Below, one piece after another: positions 16,636 to 25,442 of a stretch of DNA of 56,817 nt. The notes under the pieces were generated by a model, which was not told where the DNA came from, did not search any database, and saw only the letters and a program-made list of their open reading frames with translations. Numbering within the stretch: the first letter of the stretch is position 1; every line of letters starts with the position of its first letter. The translations under genes and the position numbers were made by a program. Origin of the DNA: an uncultured Opitutia bacterium (GTDB taxonomy: Bacteria; Verrucomicrobiota; Verrucomicrobiia; Opitutales; UBA953); NCBI GenBank assembly GCA_903925205.1, contig CAIYEN010000010.1, positions 1 through 56,817 on the forward strand, given 5' to 3'.

Positions 16636-17610
16636 ATGTCGATGCGCTGGTCCCGAATTCCTGAATCTCCCAACGCCCCCGGCGTCGGCGGTGCCTTCCT
16701 CGGCACGTCCGGCGACCTACTGCTCATGGCGGGCGGTTCCAACTTTCCGGCCAAGCCAGCCTGGGAGGGCGGTGCCAAGGTCTGGCATGATACCGTCTAC
16801 ACAATTGGCCCACGGAACCGTAAGTGGACCGCGGCGGGGAAGTTGCCGCGCCCCATCGGCTATGGCGTCGGCATTTCCATTCGCCAAGGCCTGCTGACGA
16901 TCGGCGGCGCCAACGCTGAACGCCATTATCAAGACTGCTACGTCCTCAGCATCGAAGAAGGCGAACTCAAGGTTCGGCCGTTCCCCTTCCTCCCCCGCCC
17001 CCTCGCTTATGCGGCTGGCGCGCTGGTCGGCAGCAAAGTCATCGTCGCGGGCGGCACCGAACGACCCGATGCGACGGCCGCGTCCTCGACCGCTTACGCC
17101 ATCGACCTCGCTAACCTCACGGGCGGCTGGAAAGAACTGCCCCTCTGGGCCGGCTCTGGCCGCATGCTCGCGCAGGCCGCAGGAACGAAGGATACGTTCT
17201 TCCTCTTCGGGGGCGTGGCTTTGACCGCTGGGGCCAAAGGCGCGGAGCGCGAGTACCTGACCGATTGCCATGCCTTTACGCTGGGCAAAGAATGGCGCCG
17301 CCTCGCGCCACTGCCACGGCCGATTGCCGCTGCCCCGACGCCGTGCCCCTTTGTCGGCGAACAAGCGCTCCTCATCGGCGGCGATGACGGCAGCTTGGCG
17401 GGCAAGGTCGAAGCCGCGAAGCATCCAGGCTTCTCGAAGCAGATTCTTTCGTACGACAAGACGCTCGATGCTTGGCAAGAAGCCGGCGAAGCCCCCGCGG
17501 CCTTGCTCACGACGGGCTGTACGAAGTGGAATGGAGGGATTGCGGTCGTAAACGGCGAGATCCGTCCCTGCATGCGCTCTTCTGAAGGTTGGTTAGGCCG
17601 CGAAGAATAA
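16636..17610 (+). CDS. NanM-like kelch protein (N-acetylneuraminate epimerase family), no signal peptide
   Basis: 324 residues from the ATG at 16636. NanM is a six-bladed kelch propeller that speeds the change between alpha and beta anomers of sialic acid. Repeating kelch blades are visible: LLLMAGGSNFPAKPAWEGG, LLTIGGANAE, KVIVAGGTERPDA, FFLFGGVA and QALLIGGDDGS, with the Gly-Gly doublets of each blade. The AGGSNFP plus EGGAKVWHD segment is a hallmark of the cyclically permuted mutarotase family. No signal peptide is present, so this copy should stay in the cytoplasm, unlike E. coli NanM and unlike the next gene. It is the first gene of the sialic acid operon, 52 bases before its paralogue. 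Confidence 0.87.
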   Translation: MSMRWSRIPESPNAPGVGGAFLGTSGDLLLMAGGSNFPAKPAWEGGAKVWHDTVYTIGPRNRKWTAAGKLPRPIGYGVGISIRQGLLTIGGANAERHYQDCYVLSIEEGELKVRPFPFLPRPLAYAAGALVGSKVIVAGGTERPDATAASSTAYAIDLANLTGGWKELPLWAGSGRMLAQAAGTKDTFFLFGGVALTAGAKGAEREYLTDCHAFTLGKEWRRLAPLPRPIAAAPTPCPFVGEQALLIGGDDGSLAGKVEAAKHPGFSKQILSYDKTLDAWQEAGEAPAALLTTGCTKWNGGIAVVNGEIRPCMRSSEGWLGREE

Positions 17611-17662
17611 CGCTTAGGCTGGCAGGCGTCCGACTCAGTGGTATCAACGTGGATACCCCGAC

Positions 17663-18718
17663 ATGCCCCTGTCCGCCCTTCGTATCTTCGCCCTACTCTG
17701 CCTCGCCCTTCGCTTGGGAGCCAGCGAGGCTTTGCCGGATTTACCCGACCCACTAGGTCGGGCCGGAATGATGGCGGCGGTGCTGAAGGACGCCGAGGGG
17801 CAAGAAGTCATCCTCGCCGCGGGCGGTAGCAACTTCCCTGGCAAGATGCCTTGGGACGGCGGCACCAAAGTTTTCTACAAGGACGTCTTTCTGCTGCAGA
17901 AGACCGCTGGCAAGTGGGCGTGGCGAAAGGTCGGTGAACTCCCCACGCCTAATGCTTACGCGGCCTTCGCCGCCACGCCCGCACGCGATGGCCTCGTGAT
18001 CGCCGGCGGCTGTAACGCCGACGGCCACCTGGCCGCGGTGCTCGTGGTGAAGGCCGACGGAAAATGCCTTCCACTGGAAGCAAAACTCCCCGAGCCACGC
18101 GCCTACGCCGGCGGCTTTACCATCGGCACACGCTTAATCGTCAGCGGCGGCACGCCGCACCCCACCGCCACGACGGCGCTCGCGACGATGACCGTGCTCG
18201 ACCTCGCCCGCCCGCACGAAGGCTGGAAGTCGACGGACGACAAAGAAGAGTTTGCCCGAATCCTCCCTTTGGTCGGTGCGGACGAAAACGGCATCGTCCT
18301 CTGGGCCGGCGGCTGTGCTTTAAGCGACGACCAAGGTAAACCTGTCCGCGACTACCGCGACGCCCTGACTTACTCCCAGCCCAACCGCCAAGGCACTAAG
18401 TTCCATGCGCTCCCCACGCCGCTGGCCGCTTCGGCGGGGCCGGGCATTACCACGGGGCATCACCTCTTCTTCGTCGGCGGCGACGACGGCAAACATTACG
18501 GGAAGCCGCCGGCGACGCACCCTGGCCAAGGCACGCAGGTCCTGGCCATCGATACGGAAACCATGGAAGTCCAAGTCGTCGACCAGTGGCCGCACCCCGT
18601 AGCGACCGCACCGTTACTGCGGCTCGGCGATGACCTCGTGACTATCAGCGGCGAAACGCGCCCAGGGGTCCGTACGCCCGCCTGCACGCGCTGGACCATT
18701 CCCCCCAAGCTACGATGA
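17663..18718 (+). CDS. nanM: Periplasmic NanM-like kelch protein (N-acetylneuraminate epimerase family)
   Basis: 351 residues with a signal peptide (ALRIFALLCLALRLGASEA). Kelch blades with Gly doublets follow: VILAAGGSNFPGKMPWDGG, LVIAGGCNADG, RLIVSGGTPHP, IVLWAGGCAL, LFFVGGDDGKHYG and LVTISGE. The first blade matches the upstream paralogue closely. By family, it converts the alpha-sialic acid released by sialidase into the beta form before uptake. Its stop overlaps the start of the MFS transporter gene by four bases (ATGA), so the two are translationally coupled, which fits a link between epimerisation and import. The symbol rests on family and context, not on a tested activity. Confidence 0.87.
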   Translation: MPLSALRIFALLCLALRLGASEALPDLPDPLGRAGMMAAVLKDAEGQEVILAAGGSNFPGKMPWDGGTKVFYKDVFLLQKTAGKWAWRKVGELPTPNAYAAFAATPARDGLVIAGGCNADGHLAAVLVVKADGKCLPLEAKLPEPRAYAGGFTIGTRLIVSGGTPHPTATTALATMTVLDLARPHEGWKSTDDKEEFARILPLVGADENGIVLWAGGCALSDDQGKPVRDYRDALTYSQPNRQGTKFHALPTPLAASAGPGITTGHHLFFVGGDDGKHYGKPPATHPGQGTQVLAIDTETMEVQVVDQWPHPVATAPLLRLGDDLVTISGETRPGVRTPACTRWTIPPKLR

Positions 18719-19953
18719 AGGACGAAGGATTCAACGCCTCCTCAATGCGTACGGCCTGGCTCATTGTCGTCCTGCTCATCCCGGTCGCCCTACTCAACTA
18801 CCTCGATCGCCAGATGCTGGCGGCGATGAAGGGGTCGATGATGACCGACATCCCGGACATCGGGAGCAAAGCCAACTGGGGCCTGGTGTTAGGCTCCTTT
18901 AAGTGGGTCTACGCCATCCTCAGCCCGCTGGGCGGATACCTGTCCGACCGCCTTAACCGTCGCAACGTCATCTGCGCTAGCCTCCTCGTCTGGTCAGCAG
19001 TGACTTGGTACATGGGACACGTGCACAGTTTCCCCGAGCTACTCACCGCTCGGGCCCTCATGGGCGTCAGCGAGGCCTTCTACATCCCCGCAGCCCTGGC
19101 CCTCATCACTGATTTCCACTTGGGCGAGACCCGCTCGCGCGCTGTCGGTTTTCACCAGATGGGCATCTACTTGGGCGTTATCCTCGGAGGCTTCGCTGGC
19201 TTCGCGGCGGAAAGCCCAGACATCGGCTGGCGCGCAGCCTTCGATTGGTGTGGAGCGGTTGGCGTCTTCTACGCGCTCCCGCTCTTCTTCCTGCTCCGCA
19301 ACCCACCCGTGCGGCCAGATGCCCCGACCGCCGGACCTAGCTTCTTCAGTGCATTCCGAGCGCTCCTCACCAACCGCAACTTCCTCCTGCTGGCCCTCTA
19401 CTTCACCTTACCGGCGCTAGCGGGCTGGGTCGTGAAAGACTGGATGCCTGACATCCTCCGCGAACAGTTTGGCCTTGGCCAAGGCCAGGCGGGCGTGTCG
19501 GCCGTGCTCTATGTCCAGATTGCCTCGCTCATCGGCGTGGGCATAGGCGGTTGGCTGGCCGACCGCTGGATGCGTCGCACCGAACGCGGACGCATCTTTG
19601 TCAGCGCGCTGGGTATGAGCCTCTTCCTCCCAGCCCTCTTCGGCGTGGGTAACGCTGGCACGCTCCTCGTCGCCGTCGGCTTCCTGATCCTCTTTGGCCT
19701 CGGCTGGGGGTTCTTTGACTGCAATAACATGCCGATCCTTTGTCAATTAGTGCAGCCGGAACTGCGGGCCACTGGCTACGGGCTGATGAACCTCGTCAGC
19801 ATCAGCTGCGGCGGCTTGGCCGATTGGGGCTTTGGCGTGATGCGTGATGCACACGTCCCCGTGAACGTCATCTTCGGCTCCTTCGCGGCGATTGCTTTAC
19901 TGTCCGTCGGCGTCGTCTTATGTATCCGACCTAACGCCGCCCTCCGCCGTTAA
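18715..19953 (+). CDS. MFS transporter, probable sialic acid importer
   Basis: 412 residues with about 12 membrane helices. MFS landmarks are visible: NYLDRQMLAAM in helix 1, the loop 2-3 motif GGYLSDRLNRRNV, ARALMGVSEAFYIPAA in helix 4 and GGWLADRWMRRTERG in loop 8-9. The family is broad (anion:cation and sugar acid symporters) and substrate cannot be read from the sequence. Placement between a periplasmic NanM-like epimerase and a sialic acid lyase, with overlaps on one side and an 11-base gap on the other, makes N-acetylneuraminate the most likely cargo. This resembles the Bacteroides arrangement in which an MFS protein (NanT) imports sialic acid. Confidence 0.88.
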   Translation: MKDEGFNASSMRTAWLIVVLLIPVALLNYLDRQMLAAMKGSMMTDIPDIGSKANWGLVLGSFKWVYAILSPLGGYLSDRLNRRNVICASLLVWSAVTWYMGHVHSFPELLTARALMGVSEAFYIPAALALITDFHLGETRSRAVGFHQMGIYLGVILGGFAGFAAESPDIGWRAAFDWCGAVGVFYALPLFFLLRNPPVRPDAPTAGPSFFSAFRALLTNRNFLLLALYFTLPALAGWVVKDWMPDILREQFGLGQGQAGVSAVLYVQIASLIGVGIGGWLADRWMRRTERGRIFVSALGMSLFLPALFGVGNAGTLLVAVGFLILFGLGWGFFDCNNMPILCQLVQPELRATGYGLMNLVSISCGGLADWGFGVMRDAHVPVNVIFGSFAAIALLSVGVVLCIRPNAALRR

Positions 19954-19964
19954 CCCCCTTTCTT

Positions 19965-20879
19965 ATGTCCGCCTTTAAGTTCCATGGGCTCTGTCCCGCC
20001 ACCCACACGCCCTTCCACGCTGATGGTTCACTGAACCTCGCGGTGGTCGAACGCCAAGCTGAGCACTTACTCGCCCGCAAGATTGACCGCGTCTTCATCG
20101 GCGGTACGACGGGTGAAAGCGTCTCCCTGCAACTCACCGAACGCCTCGCCCTCGGCGACCGCTGGGCCGCCGTGGCGAAATCCAGCGGCATCCAAGTCGT
20201 CGTCCACGTTGGCGCCAATTGCCTCGCCGACGCCGCGGCCCTCGCGGCCCAGGCGCAACGCAATCAAGCCAGGGCGATCTCGATGATTGCGCCGTCCTAC
20301 TTCAAGCCGCGTAACGTTGAAGACCTCGTCGCCTGCTGCGCTCAGGTGGCTGCCGCCGCCCCCGAACTGCCGTTCTATTACTACGACATCCCGGCCCTCA
20401 CGGGGATCAACTTCCCGGTCGACGACTTCCTGAAGCTCGCCGCCCAGCGCATCCCCAACCTTGCGGGCGTGAAGTATTCCAACCCTGACCTCGGCACCTA
20501 CCTGCTCGGCAAGCGCCTCGCCGGTGGTAAATACGACCTGCCGTGGGGCATCGACGAGTACTTCCTCGCGTCCCTAGCGATGGGTGCACAAGGCGGCGTC
20601 GGTAGCACCTACAATTTCGTTCCAGGCCCACTCCAACGCATGATGGTGGCCTTCCCCAAGGGCGACCTCGCTACCTGCCAGCTGGAGCAGGATCGCATGA
20701 TGCAGGTCATCCGGATCGTCGCCAAACGTGGCTACATGGGCTGCGCCAAAGCGCTGATGACGCACCTCGGCGTCCCGGTTGGGCCGGCGCGGCTACCGAA
20801 CGCCAATCCCGATGCCGCTGGCATCCAAGCGATGCTCGGCGAACTCGAAGCCATCGGCTATTTCTCATGGAAAGACTAA
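19965..20879 (+). CDS. nanA: N-acetylneuraminate lyase
   Basis: 304 residues, the usual size for this class I aldolase of the DapA/NanA superfamily. It splits N-acetylneuraminate into N-acetylmannosamine and pyruvate in the cytoplasm. Seen in the sequence: the pyruvate-carboxylate site GGTTGES (47-52), the proton-relay Tyr in YYYDIP (138-140), and the Schiff-base Lys170 in AGVKYSNPD; the GIDEY segment near residue 190 agrees with sialic acid lyases rather than dihydrodipicolinate synthases. E. coli NanA has the matching Tyr137 and Lys165. The sialidase gene begins inside its last 13 bases. Confidence 0.95.
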   Translation: MSAFKFHGLCPATHTPFHADGSLNLAVVERQAEHLLARKIDRVFIGGTTGESVSLQLTERLALGDRWAAVAKSSGIQVVVHVGANCLADAAALAAQAQRNQARAISMIAPSYFKPRNVEDLVACCAQVAAAAPELPFYYYDIPALTGINFPVDDFLKLAAQRIPNLAGVKYSNPDLGTYLLGKRLAGGKYDLPWGIDEYFLASLAMGAQGGVGSTYNFVPGPLQRMMVAFPKGDLATCQLEQDRMMQVIRIVAKRGYMGCAKALMTHLGVPVGPARLPNANPDAAGIQAMLGELEAIGYFSWKD

Positions 20880-21982
20880 TCGCGCTCTGCCTCCTCCTCC
20901 CGGCCGGCCTCACCGCCGCGCCCAAGCCCTCCGAAACGCCGGCGGTGGCGGTTTTTGAGGCGAAGAAGAACATCCCGCACGCTTCCGTCCGCATCCCCGC
21001 GTTATTGATGACGGCCAAAGGCACGCTCATCGCCATCGCCGAAGGCCGCGATAAGGCCACCGATCAAGCGGGCAACGACCTGCTCGTCGCGCGCTCCCAA
21101 GACCAAGGGAAGTCCTGGTCCAAGCCGACGCTGGCCTATGAACAGGGCGACGACAGCTGCAATAACCCCTGCCTCGTCCAGGACGCCAAGAGCGGCCGCG
21201 TCTTCCTCTTCTTCCAAACCTTCCCGGCCGGCGGCAAGGAGTTCGGCGGCCTCCCGGTCGGCCCGAAAGACCCGAAGGGTAACCGCCTGAAGTTCGTAAC
21301 GTCGGACGACGATGGCGCGACGTGGTCCCAGCCCGTCGATGTGAGCCATGCATTAAAACCGGCGAACGCCGTGACCTGCGCTTCTGGCCCCGGCATCGGC
21401 ATCCAACTACGGAAAGGTAAATTTGCCGGCCGCTTGGTAATGCCGTTCAACTCCCAAGACGCGCAGCGGAATTTCGTGAACTGGGTCGCCTTCAGCGATG
21501 ACGCCGGCAAGACCTGGCAACGCAGCGCTGAAGTGCCGCAGGAAGGCATGCAGCTCAACGAGGTGCAGGTCGCCGAAACCGCGGATGGTTCGCTCTACCT
21601 AAATTCACGTCGCTGGCGCTCGGGCGCACCCTTGCGCAAGGTTTCTTGGTCCCAAGATGGCGGGGCGACGTGGGCCAAGGCCACGGAAGACGCCACCCTG
21701 CCCGAGCCAGTGTGCCAAGGCTCCCTGCTCTCCGCCACGACCAGCGGCCAGACGGCCATCTTCTTCCTGAATCCAGTCGGCAAAGGCCGCGCGAACGGGA
21801 CGCTCCGTCGCTCCATGGATGGCGGCAAGACTTGGGCTGAATCGACCCTGATCTTCCCCGGGCCCTTTGCCTACAGCTCGATGGCTCAAGTCGGCAAGGA
21901 CATCGGCGTGCTCTACGAGCCCGCCAGCAATTCCATCGTGCTCTATCGCGTCATCTCCGGCACCAACCTGGAGGGCAAGTGA
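20867..21982 (+). CDS. Secreted exo-alpha-sialidase (GH33)
   Basis: 371 residues with a signal peptide (LIALCLLLPAGLTAAP). It carries the VRIP box (41-44) with the first catalytic-triad Arg, and five Asp boxes of the form S-x-D-x-G-x-T/S-W at about 77, 146, 210, 262 and 316, which mark the six-bladed sialidase propeller. A Glu in NEVQVAE and a Tyr in FAYSSMAQ are plausible catalytic partners. It would release terminal sialic acid from glycoconjugates in the periplasm or outside. The start overlaps nanA by 13 bases and its stop overlaps the GTG of the esterase gene, so all are one operon. There is no carbohydrate-binding module. Confidence 0.93.
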   Translation: MERLIALCLLLPAGLTAAPKPSETPAVAVFEAKKNIPHASVRIPALLMTAKGTLIAIAEGRDKATDQAGNDLLVARSQDQGKSWSKPTLAYEQGDDSCNNPCLVQDAKSGRVFLFFQTFPAGGKEFGGLPVGPKDPKGNRLKFVTSDDDGATWSQPVDVSHALKPANAVTCASGPGIGIQLRKGKFAGRLVMPFNSQDAQRNFVNWVAFSDDAGKTWQRSAEVPQEGMQLNEVQVAETADGSLYLNSRRWRSGAPLRKVSWSQDGGATWAKATEDATLPEPVCQGSLLSATTSGQTAIFFLNPVGKGRANGTLRRSMDGGKTWAESTLIFPGPFAYSSMAQVGKDIGVLYEPASNSIVLYRVISGTNLEGK

Positions 21983-23496
21983 ACCGACTGACGCTGAGCC
22001 TCGGGCTTTGCCTTGGGGCCAGCCTCGCGGCCGCGGCTGAACTGCACCCTTGGTTCGGCGATGGCATGGTCCTGCAACGCGACCAGAGCATCCGCATCAC
22101 GGGTATGGCCGCACCCAGCGGCAAGGTCACGGTTCATCTCGGCACAGAAACAACCACCGTCGAGGTGGCGCCTTCCGGGCGTTGGTCCGTAGTCTTCCCG
22201 GCGCGTCGCGCCAACATCCAGCCAACCACCATCGCCGTTGAAGAACGCGGCCAGACGGTGACCATCAGCAACGTGCTCGTCGGGGATGTCTGGATTTGCG
22301 CCGGACAATCCAACATGGAGTTCCCGTTGAGTCGTGATGCTGACGCCCCAGCGGAACTCCCGCAGGCCAACCTGGCCTTAGTCAGGCTGCGCAATTATAG
22401 CTTCGCGGGGCAGTACCGCTACGCGGCACCGCTGGATGCGGCCACCGTGGCCCAAATGACGGTCGATCACTTCTACTCCGGCCGCTGGGAACCTTGCACG
22501 ACCAAGTCCGCCGCCCCGCTAAGTGCCGTCGGCTACTACTTCGCTAAGCGCGTCGCGACGGAGACGGGCGTGCCTATCGGGCTCGTTAATTACGCGATTG
22601 GTGGCGCCCCCATCGAAGCCTTCATCAGCCGCGAAGCCTTAGCGGACGAGGCGGCCTTCCGAAAGAAAGTCACCGGCAACTGGCTCGAGAACGAAAGCAT
22701 CGAGGGAAGCTTCGTGCGCCTCCGCGGCCGGCAGCATGTCGGGGCCGCCCAGGATGCACCCGGGGACGATGGCGGCCCAAACCACGGCTTCAAACCCGGC
22801 TTCGCCTGGGCCGCTGGACCCGCCCAAGCCACCGACTGCGCGGTCAAAGGGGTCCTTTGGTATCAAGGTGAAAGCAACGCTATCCGTCAGGCGGACATCG
22901 TCGAATACGGCGGCTTAATGAAACTCCTCGTGGCCGACTGGCGCCAGCACTGGCACCAAGCGAACCTCCCCTTCTATTGGGTGCAGTTGCCATCCATCAA
23001 CGAACCAGCCCGAAAGTTTTGGCCGGAATTCCGCGAGGTCCAACGTCAGTTGACGACAGAGATTACCAATAGTGGGATGGCCATCGCGCTCGACGTCGGC
23101 ACGCCGAAGGACGTCCACCCGCGCAACAAACGTCCGGTGGGCGAACGCCTGGCCCTGCTCGCACTCCGCGATCTCTACGGACGGAAGGACGTTGTCGCCG
23201 AAGGCCCCGTGGCCATCGACGCGCGGCAAACGGGAAAAGACGTCCACATCCGCTTCCGCTCAGCGGCCGGGCTAACGCTAGCAGGCCCGCTGCCGGCCCT
23301 CGTCGAAATCCGACTGGCAAACGCCACGGCCTTCCACGCAGCGCCCACCGTGCGCATCGAAGGCGATGCAATGGTCATCGCGGCCGAAGGTCTGGTCGCC
23401 GAGATCCGCTACGCTTGGCACATGAACGCAGCCGCCGCCCTGCGCAATGGGGCCGGTCTCCCCGCCGGACCCTTCTGGCTCAAGGTTTCGGAATAA
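21979..23496 (+). CDS. Secreted sialate O-acetylesterase
   Basis: 505 residues from a GTG that overlaps the sialidase stop (GTGA). A signal peptide ends near LAAAAE. The SASA/SGNH hydrolase motifs are complete: GQSNM with the nucleophile Ser (109-113), WYQGESN (294-300) and the DVHP His (378-381). The enzyme removes O-acetyl groups from sialic acids, which otherwise block sialidase and lyase. Beta-sandwich segments surround the hydrolase core, as in other bacterial members. The gene is last in the plus-strand operon and its stop overlaps, tail to tail, the 3' end of the zinc-ribbon-like membrane protein gene. Confidence 0.93.
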   Translation: MNRLTLSLGLCLGASLAAAAELHPWFGDGMVLQRDQSIRITGMAAPSGKVTVHLGTETTTVEVAPSGRWSVVFPARRANIQPTTIAVEERGQTVTISNVLVGDVWICAGQSNMEFPLSRDADAPAELPQANLALVRLRNYSFAGQYRYAAPLDAATVAQMTVDHFYSGRWEPCTTKSAAPLSAVGYYFAKRVATETGVPIGLVNYAIGGAPIEAFISREALADEAAFRKKVTGNWLENESIEGSFVRLRGRQHVGAAQDAPGDDGGPNHGFKPGFAWAAGPAQATDCAVKGVLWYQGESNAIRQADIVEYGGLMKLLVADWRQHWHQANLPFYWVQLPSINEPARKFWPEFREVQRQLTTEITNSGMAIALDVGTPKDVHPRNKRPVGERLALLALRDLYGRKDVVAEGPVAIDARQTGKDVHIRFRSAAGLTLAGPLPALVEIRLANATAFHAAPTVRIEGDAMVIAAEGLVAEIRYAWHMNAAAALRNGAGLPAGPFWLKVSE

Positions 23497-24196
23497 AGTC
23501 CGCCGACTCGCCCGCCGCGCCGTTATAGAAGCCGTCCATCGCCGCGGCGAGGTACTCCTTCACGTCCTTCGCCAAGAAAGAGCCAAAACTGATTTCTTGG
23601 CCCGCTGAAGCCAAGACGATGGCACTGACGGCGCTACCGTTCGAGCGGGCGCCACGGTAGGCCAAAGAGACCCGAATCGTCTCGCCGACCGCCAAACGCC
23701 AAGTCCAGCCGACCAAGGGGAATAAGCGAAACCGGACGGTCGCCTGCGCGTCTGCCAGCCGAACGGTATAGCGACTGAGGGTGAACGCGAAGCCGACGGC
23801 AAAAAAAATCGAGTAGAACGCCGATAGCCCCAAGTAATGCCCAAGGGTCGGGTGCGTGACGAGCTGATGGTTCACGCGGACCGCGCCTTGGGAGAGTCCA
23901 TAGAACATGAACCCGCAATGGACCGTGGTAAAGGCCAGCCAGAACCAACCGAACCAAGTACCCTGCCGCGTGACATAGACCTGCTCGGTGCCTTCGATAC
24001 GCTGGCTAACCTTGGGATGTGTCGCGCCGACGGGCAAGGCACTGACAATCACCTGGCCGCCCCCTTCGTCTTGTGCCGTCTGGCACCACGGGCACGTCAC
24101 CTTACCATCGACGAAGCGTGTTCGTGGGATCCCGCGTTCGCACTCAACGCACGATACAGAGTCATCACGAGGCAGCGGCGGCGTCTGACCAAGCAT
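23480..24196 (-). CDS. Zinc-ribbon-like membrane protein
   Basis: 238 residues, no family recognised. Two CxxC pairs (Cys16/19 and Cys35/38) near the N-terminus look like a small zinc ribbon. Two membrane helices follow, WFWLAFTTVHCGFMFYGL and LGLSAFYSIFFAVGFAFTL, then a C-terminal domain of strands (YTVRLADAQATVRFRLF, VGETIRVSLAYRG) resembling a PH-like sheet, probably in the cytoplasm. It starts four bases after the stop of the AGE epimerase gene and should be cotranscribed with it, but no link to sialic acid is evident from its sequence. Confidence 0.68.
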   Translation of the reverse strand: MLGQTPPLPRDDSVSCVECERGIPRTRFVDGKVTCPWCQTAQDEGGGQVIVSALPVGATHPKVSQRIEGTEQVYVTRQGTWFGWFWLAFTTVHCGFMFYGLSQGAVRVNHQLVTHPTLGHYLGLSAFYSIFFAVGFAFTLSRYTVRLADAQATVRFRLFPLVGWTWRLAVGETIRVSLAYRGARSNGSAVSAIVLASAGQEISFGSFLAKDVKEYLAAAMDGFYNGAAGESADFIPKP

Positions 24197-24200
24197 GGGA

Positions 24201-25397
24201 TCAGCTTAAGCCCTCCAAGAGTTGCCAGCAGACCAGTTTCTGGCGCGGCATATGGAAGGGCCCCTTCCACATGTTCCCCTTGAGCTCGGTCGTCGGGCGA
24301 CCTTCGCGGTCTAGGTAACCGTACCACTCACCGCCTTCGCGGTCCGGGAAGTGCGCGTAGGACCAGTCGTGCACTTGGCGGTGCATCTCGGCGTACTTCG
24401 GATCGCCGGTCATCACGTGGGCCAAGAGCGTGGCGATGATGGCCTCGTTGTGCGGCCACCAGAACTTCATGAAGTGCCAATACTCCTGGATCGGCTTTCC
24501 GTAGAGGTCCACGAAGTAGAGGATGCCGCCGTGCTCGCGGTCCCAGCCGCGGGCCCACATCCAATCAAGCATGTCGAGCCCCAGTCGCTTCATGGACTCA
24601 TCGCCGAGGTGGCGGGCTTCGCGCAAGATGAACCAGGCCGCCTCAATCGAATGACCAGGATTGAGGAGCCGCCCGTCGAAGTGGTCGTAGATTTCGCCAT
24701 TCGGCCCCACGGCCTCCATGACCACCTTCAGGTCTGGCTTCACGAAATCGACCTGAATCTCGGCGATCGCTTCGGCGGCCCACTGCGTCAGCGTCTTACC
24801 GCGGACGAAGATATCGCCGAGGTCGGCGCGCATGTCCTGGGCCGTCACCAACGTCATCATCAACGGCGATAGGCCCTTCATCGGACGCGTCTCCGGCGAG
24901 GTCTTCGGTGCGATGTGGCCGGGCTCGCGGTTGAACTTCAAAAAGAGGTCGAAGGCGGCGATGGCTCGTTCCTTCCACTGCCCCTGACCCGTGGCATGGA
25001 AGAGGGCCGCGTAGGCGATGGCGGCGAAGCACTCGCTGAAGACGTAGCGACGCATGCGCAGCGGGTCGCCCGCCGCCGTCACGGTGAAGTGTAGCTTACC
25101 CGTGAGGTCCGGACAACGGTCGTGCAGGAAATTACCGCAGGACAAAGCGGCTTCGAGCCATTCTGGCCGCGGCTCCACTGTGTTATAGAGGTTGGCGAAC
25201 GTCCACGCCGCGCGGCCTTGGAACCAGACGGACTTATCGGAATCAAGCAGTTCGCCGTGGCGACCGAGTGCAGTATAGATACCCCCATTCGCCCGATCCA
25301 GGCCATGCTTCAGCCAGAACGGGATGACGTCCTGCAGGAGCCCATCGCGGTAGGCCTGCAGGAGTTCCGGGCGACGCTGCTGGAGGTAGGGAGTCAC
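24201..25397 (-). CDS. N-acylglucosamine 2-epimerase (AGE family)
   Basis: 398 residues from a GTG start, close to the standard 390-420. The family folds as an (alpha/alpha)6 barrel and interconverts ManNAc and GlcNAc; cellobiose 2-epimerases are relatives. Family landmarks: WFQGRAAWTFANLY, RRYVFSECFAAIAYA, GHSIEAAWFILREA with an active-site His, WWPHNEAI with a second His, and the closing MWKGPFHMPRQKL. Bacteroides uses an AGE-type enzyme rather than NanE for ManNAc in its sialic acid pathway, so its position convergent to the nan operon makes ManNAc the likely substrate. It is not in the same transcript as nanA. Confidence 0.9.
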   Translation of the reverse strand: MTPYLQQRRPELLQAYRDGLLQDVIPFWLKHGLDRANGGIYTALGRHGELLDSDKSVWFQGRAAWTFANLYNTVEPRPEWLEAALSCGNFLHDRCPDLTGKLHFTVTAAGDPLRMRRYVFSECFAAIAYAALFHATGQGQWKERAIAAFDLFLKFNREPGHIAPKTSPETRPMKGLSPLMMTLVTAQDMRADLGDIFVRGKTLTQWAAEAIAEIQVDFVKPDLKVVMEAVGPNGEIYDHFDGRLLNPGHSIEAAWFILREARHLGDESMKRLGLDMLDWMWARGWDREHGGILYFVDLYGKPIQEYWHFMKFWWPHNEAIIATLLAHVMTGDPKYAEMHRQVHDWSYAHFPDREGGEWYGYLDREGRPTTELKGNMWKGPFHMPRQKLVCWQLLEGLS

Positions 25398-25442
25398 GAG
25401 AAGGGATGTAGTCGCAATCGCAGGCAGGTCAACGCAGGTCCC

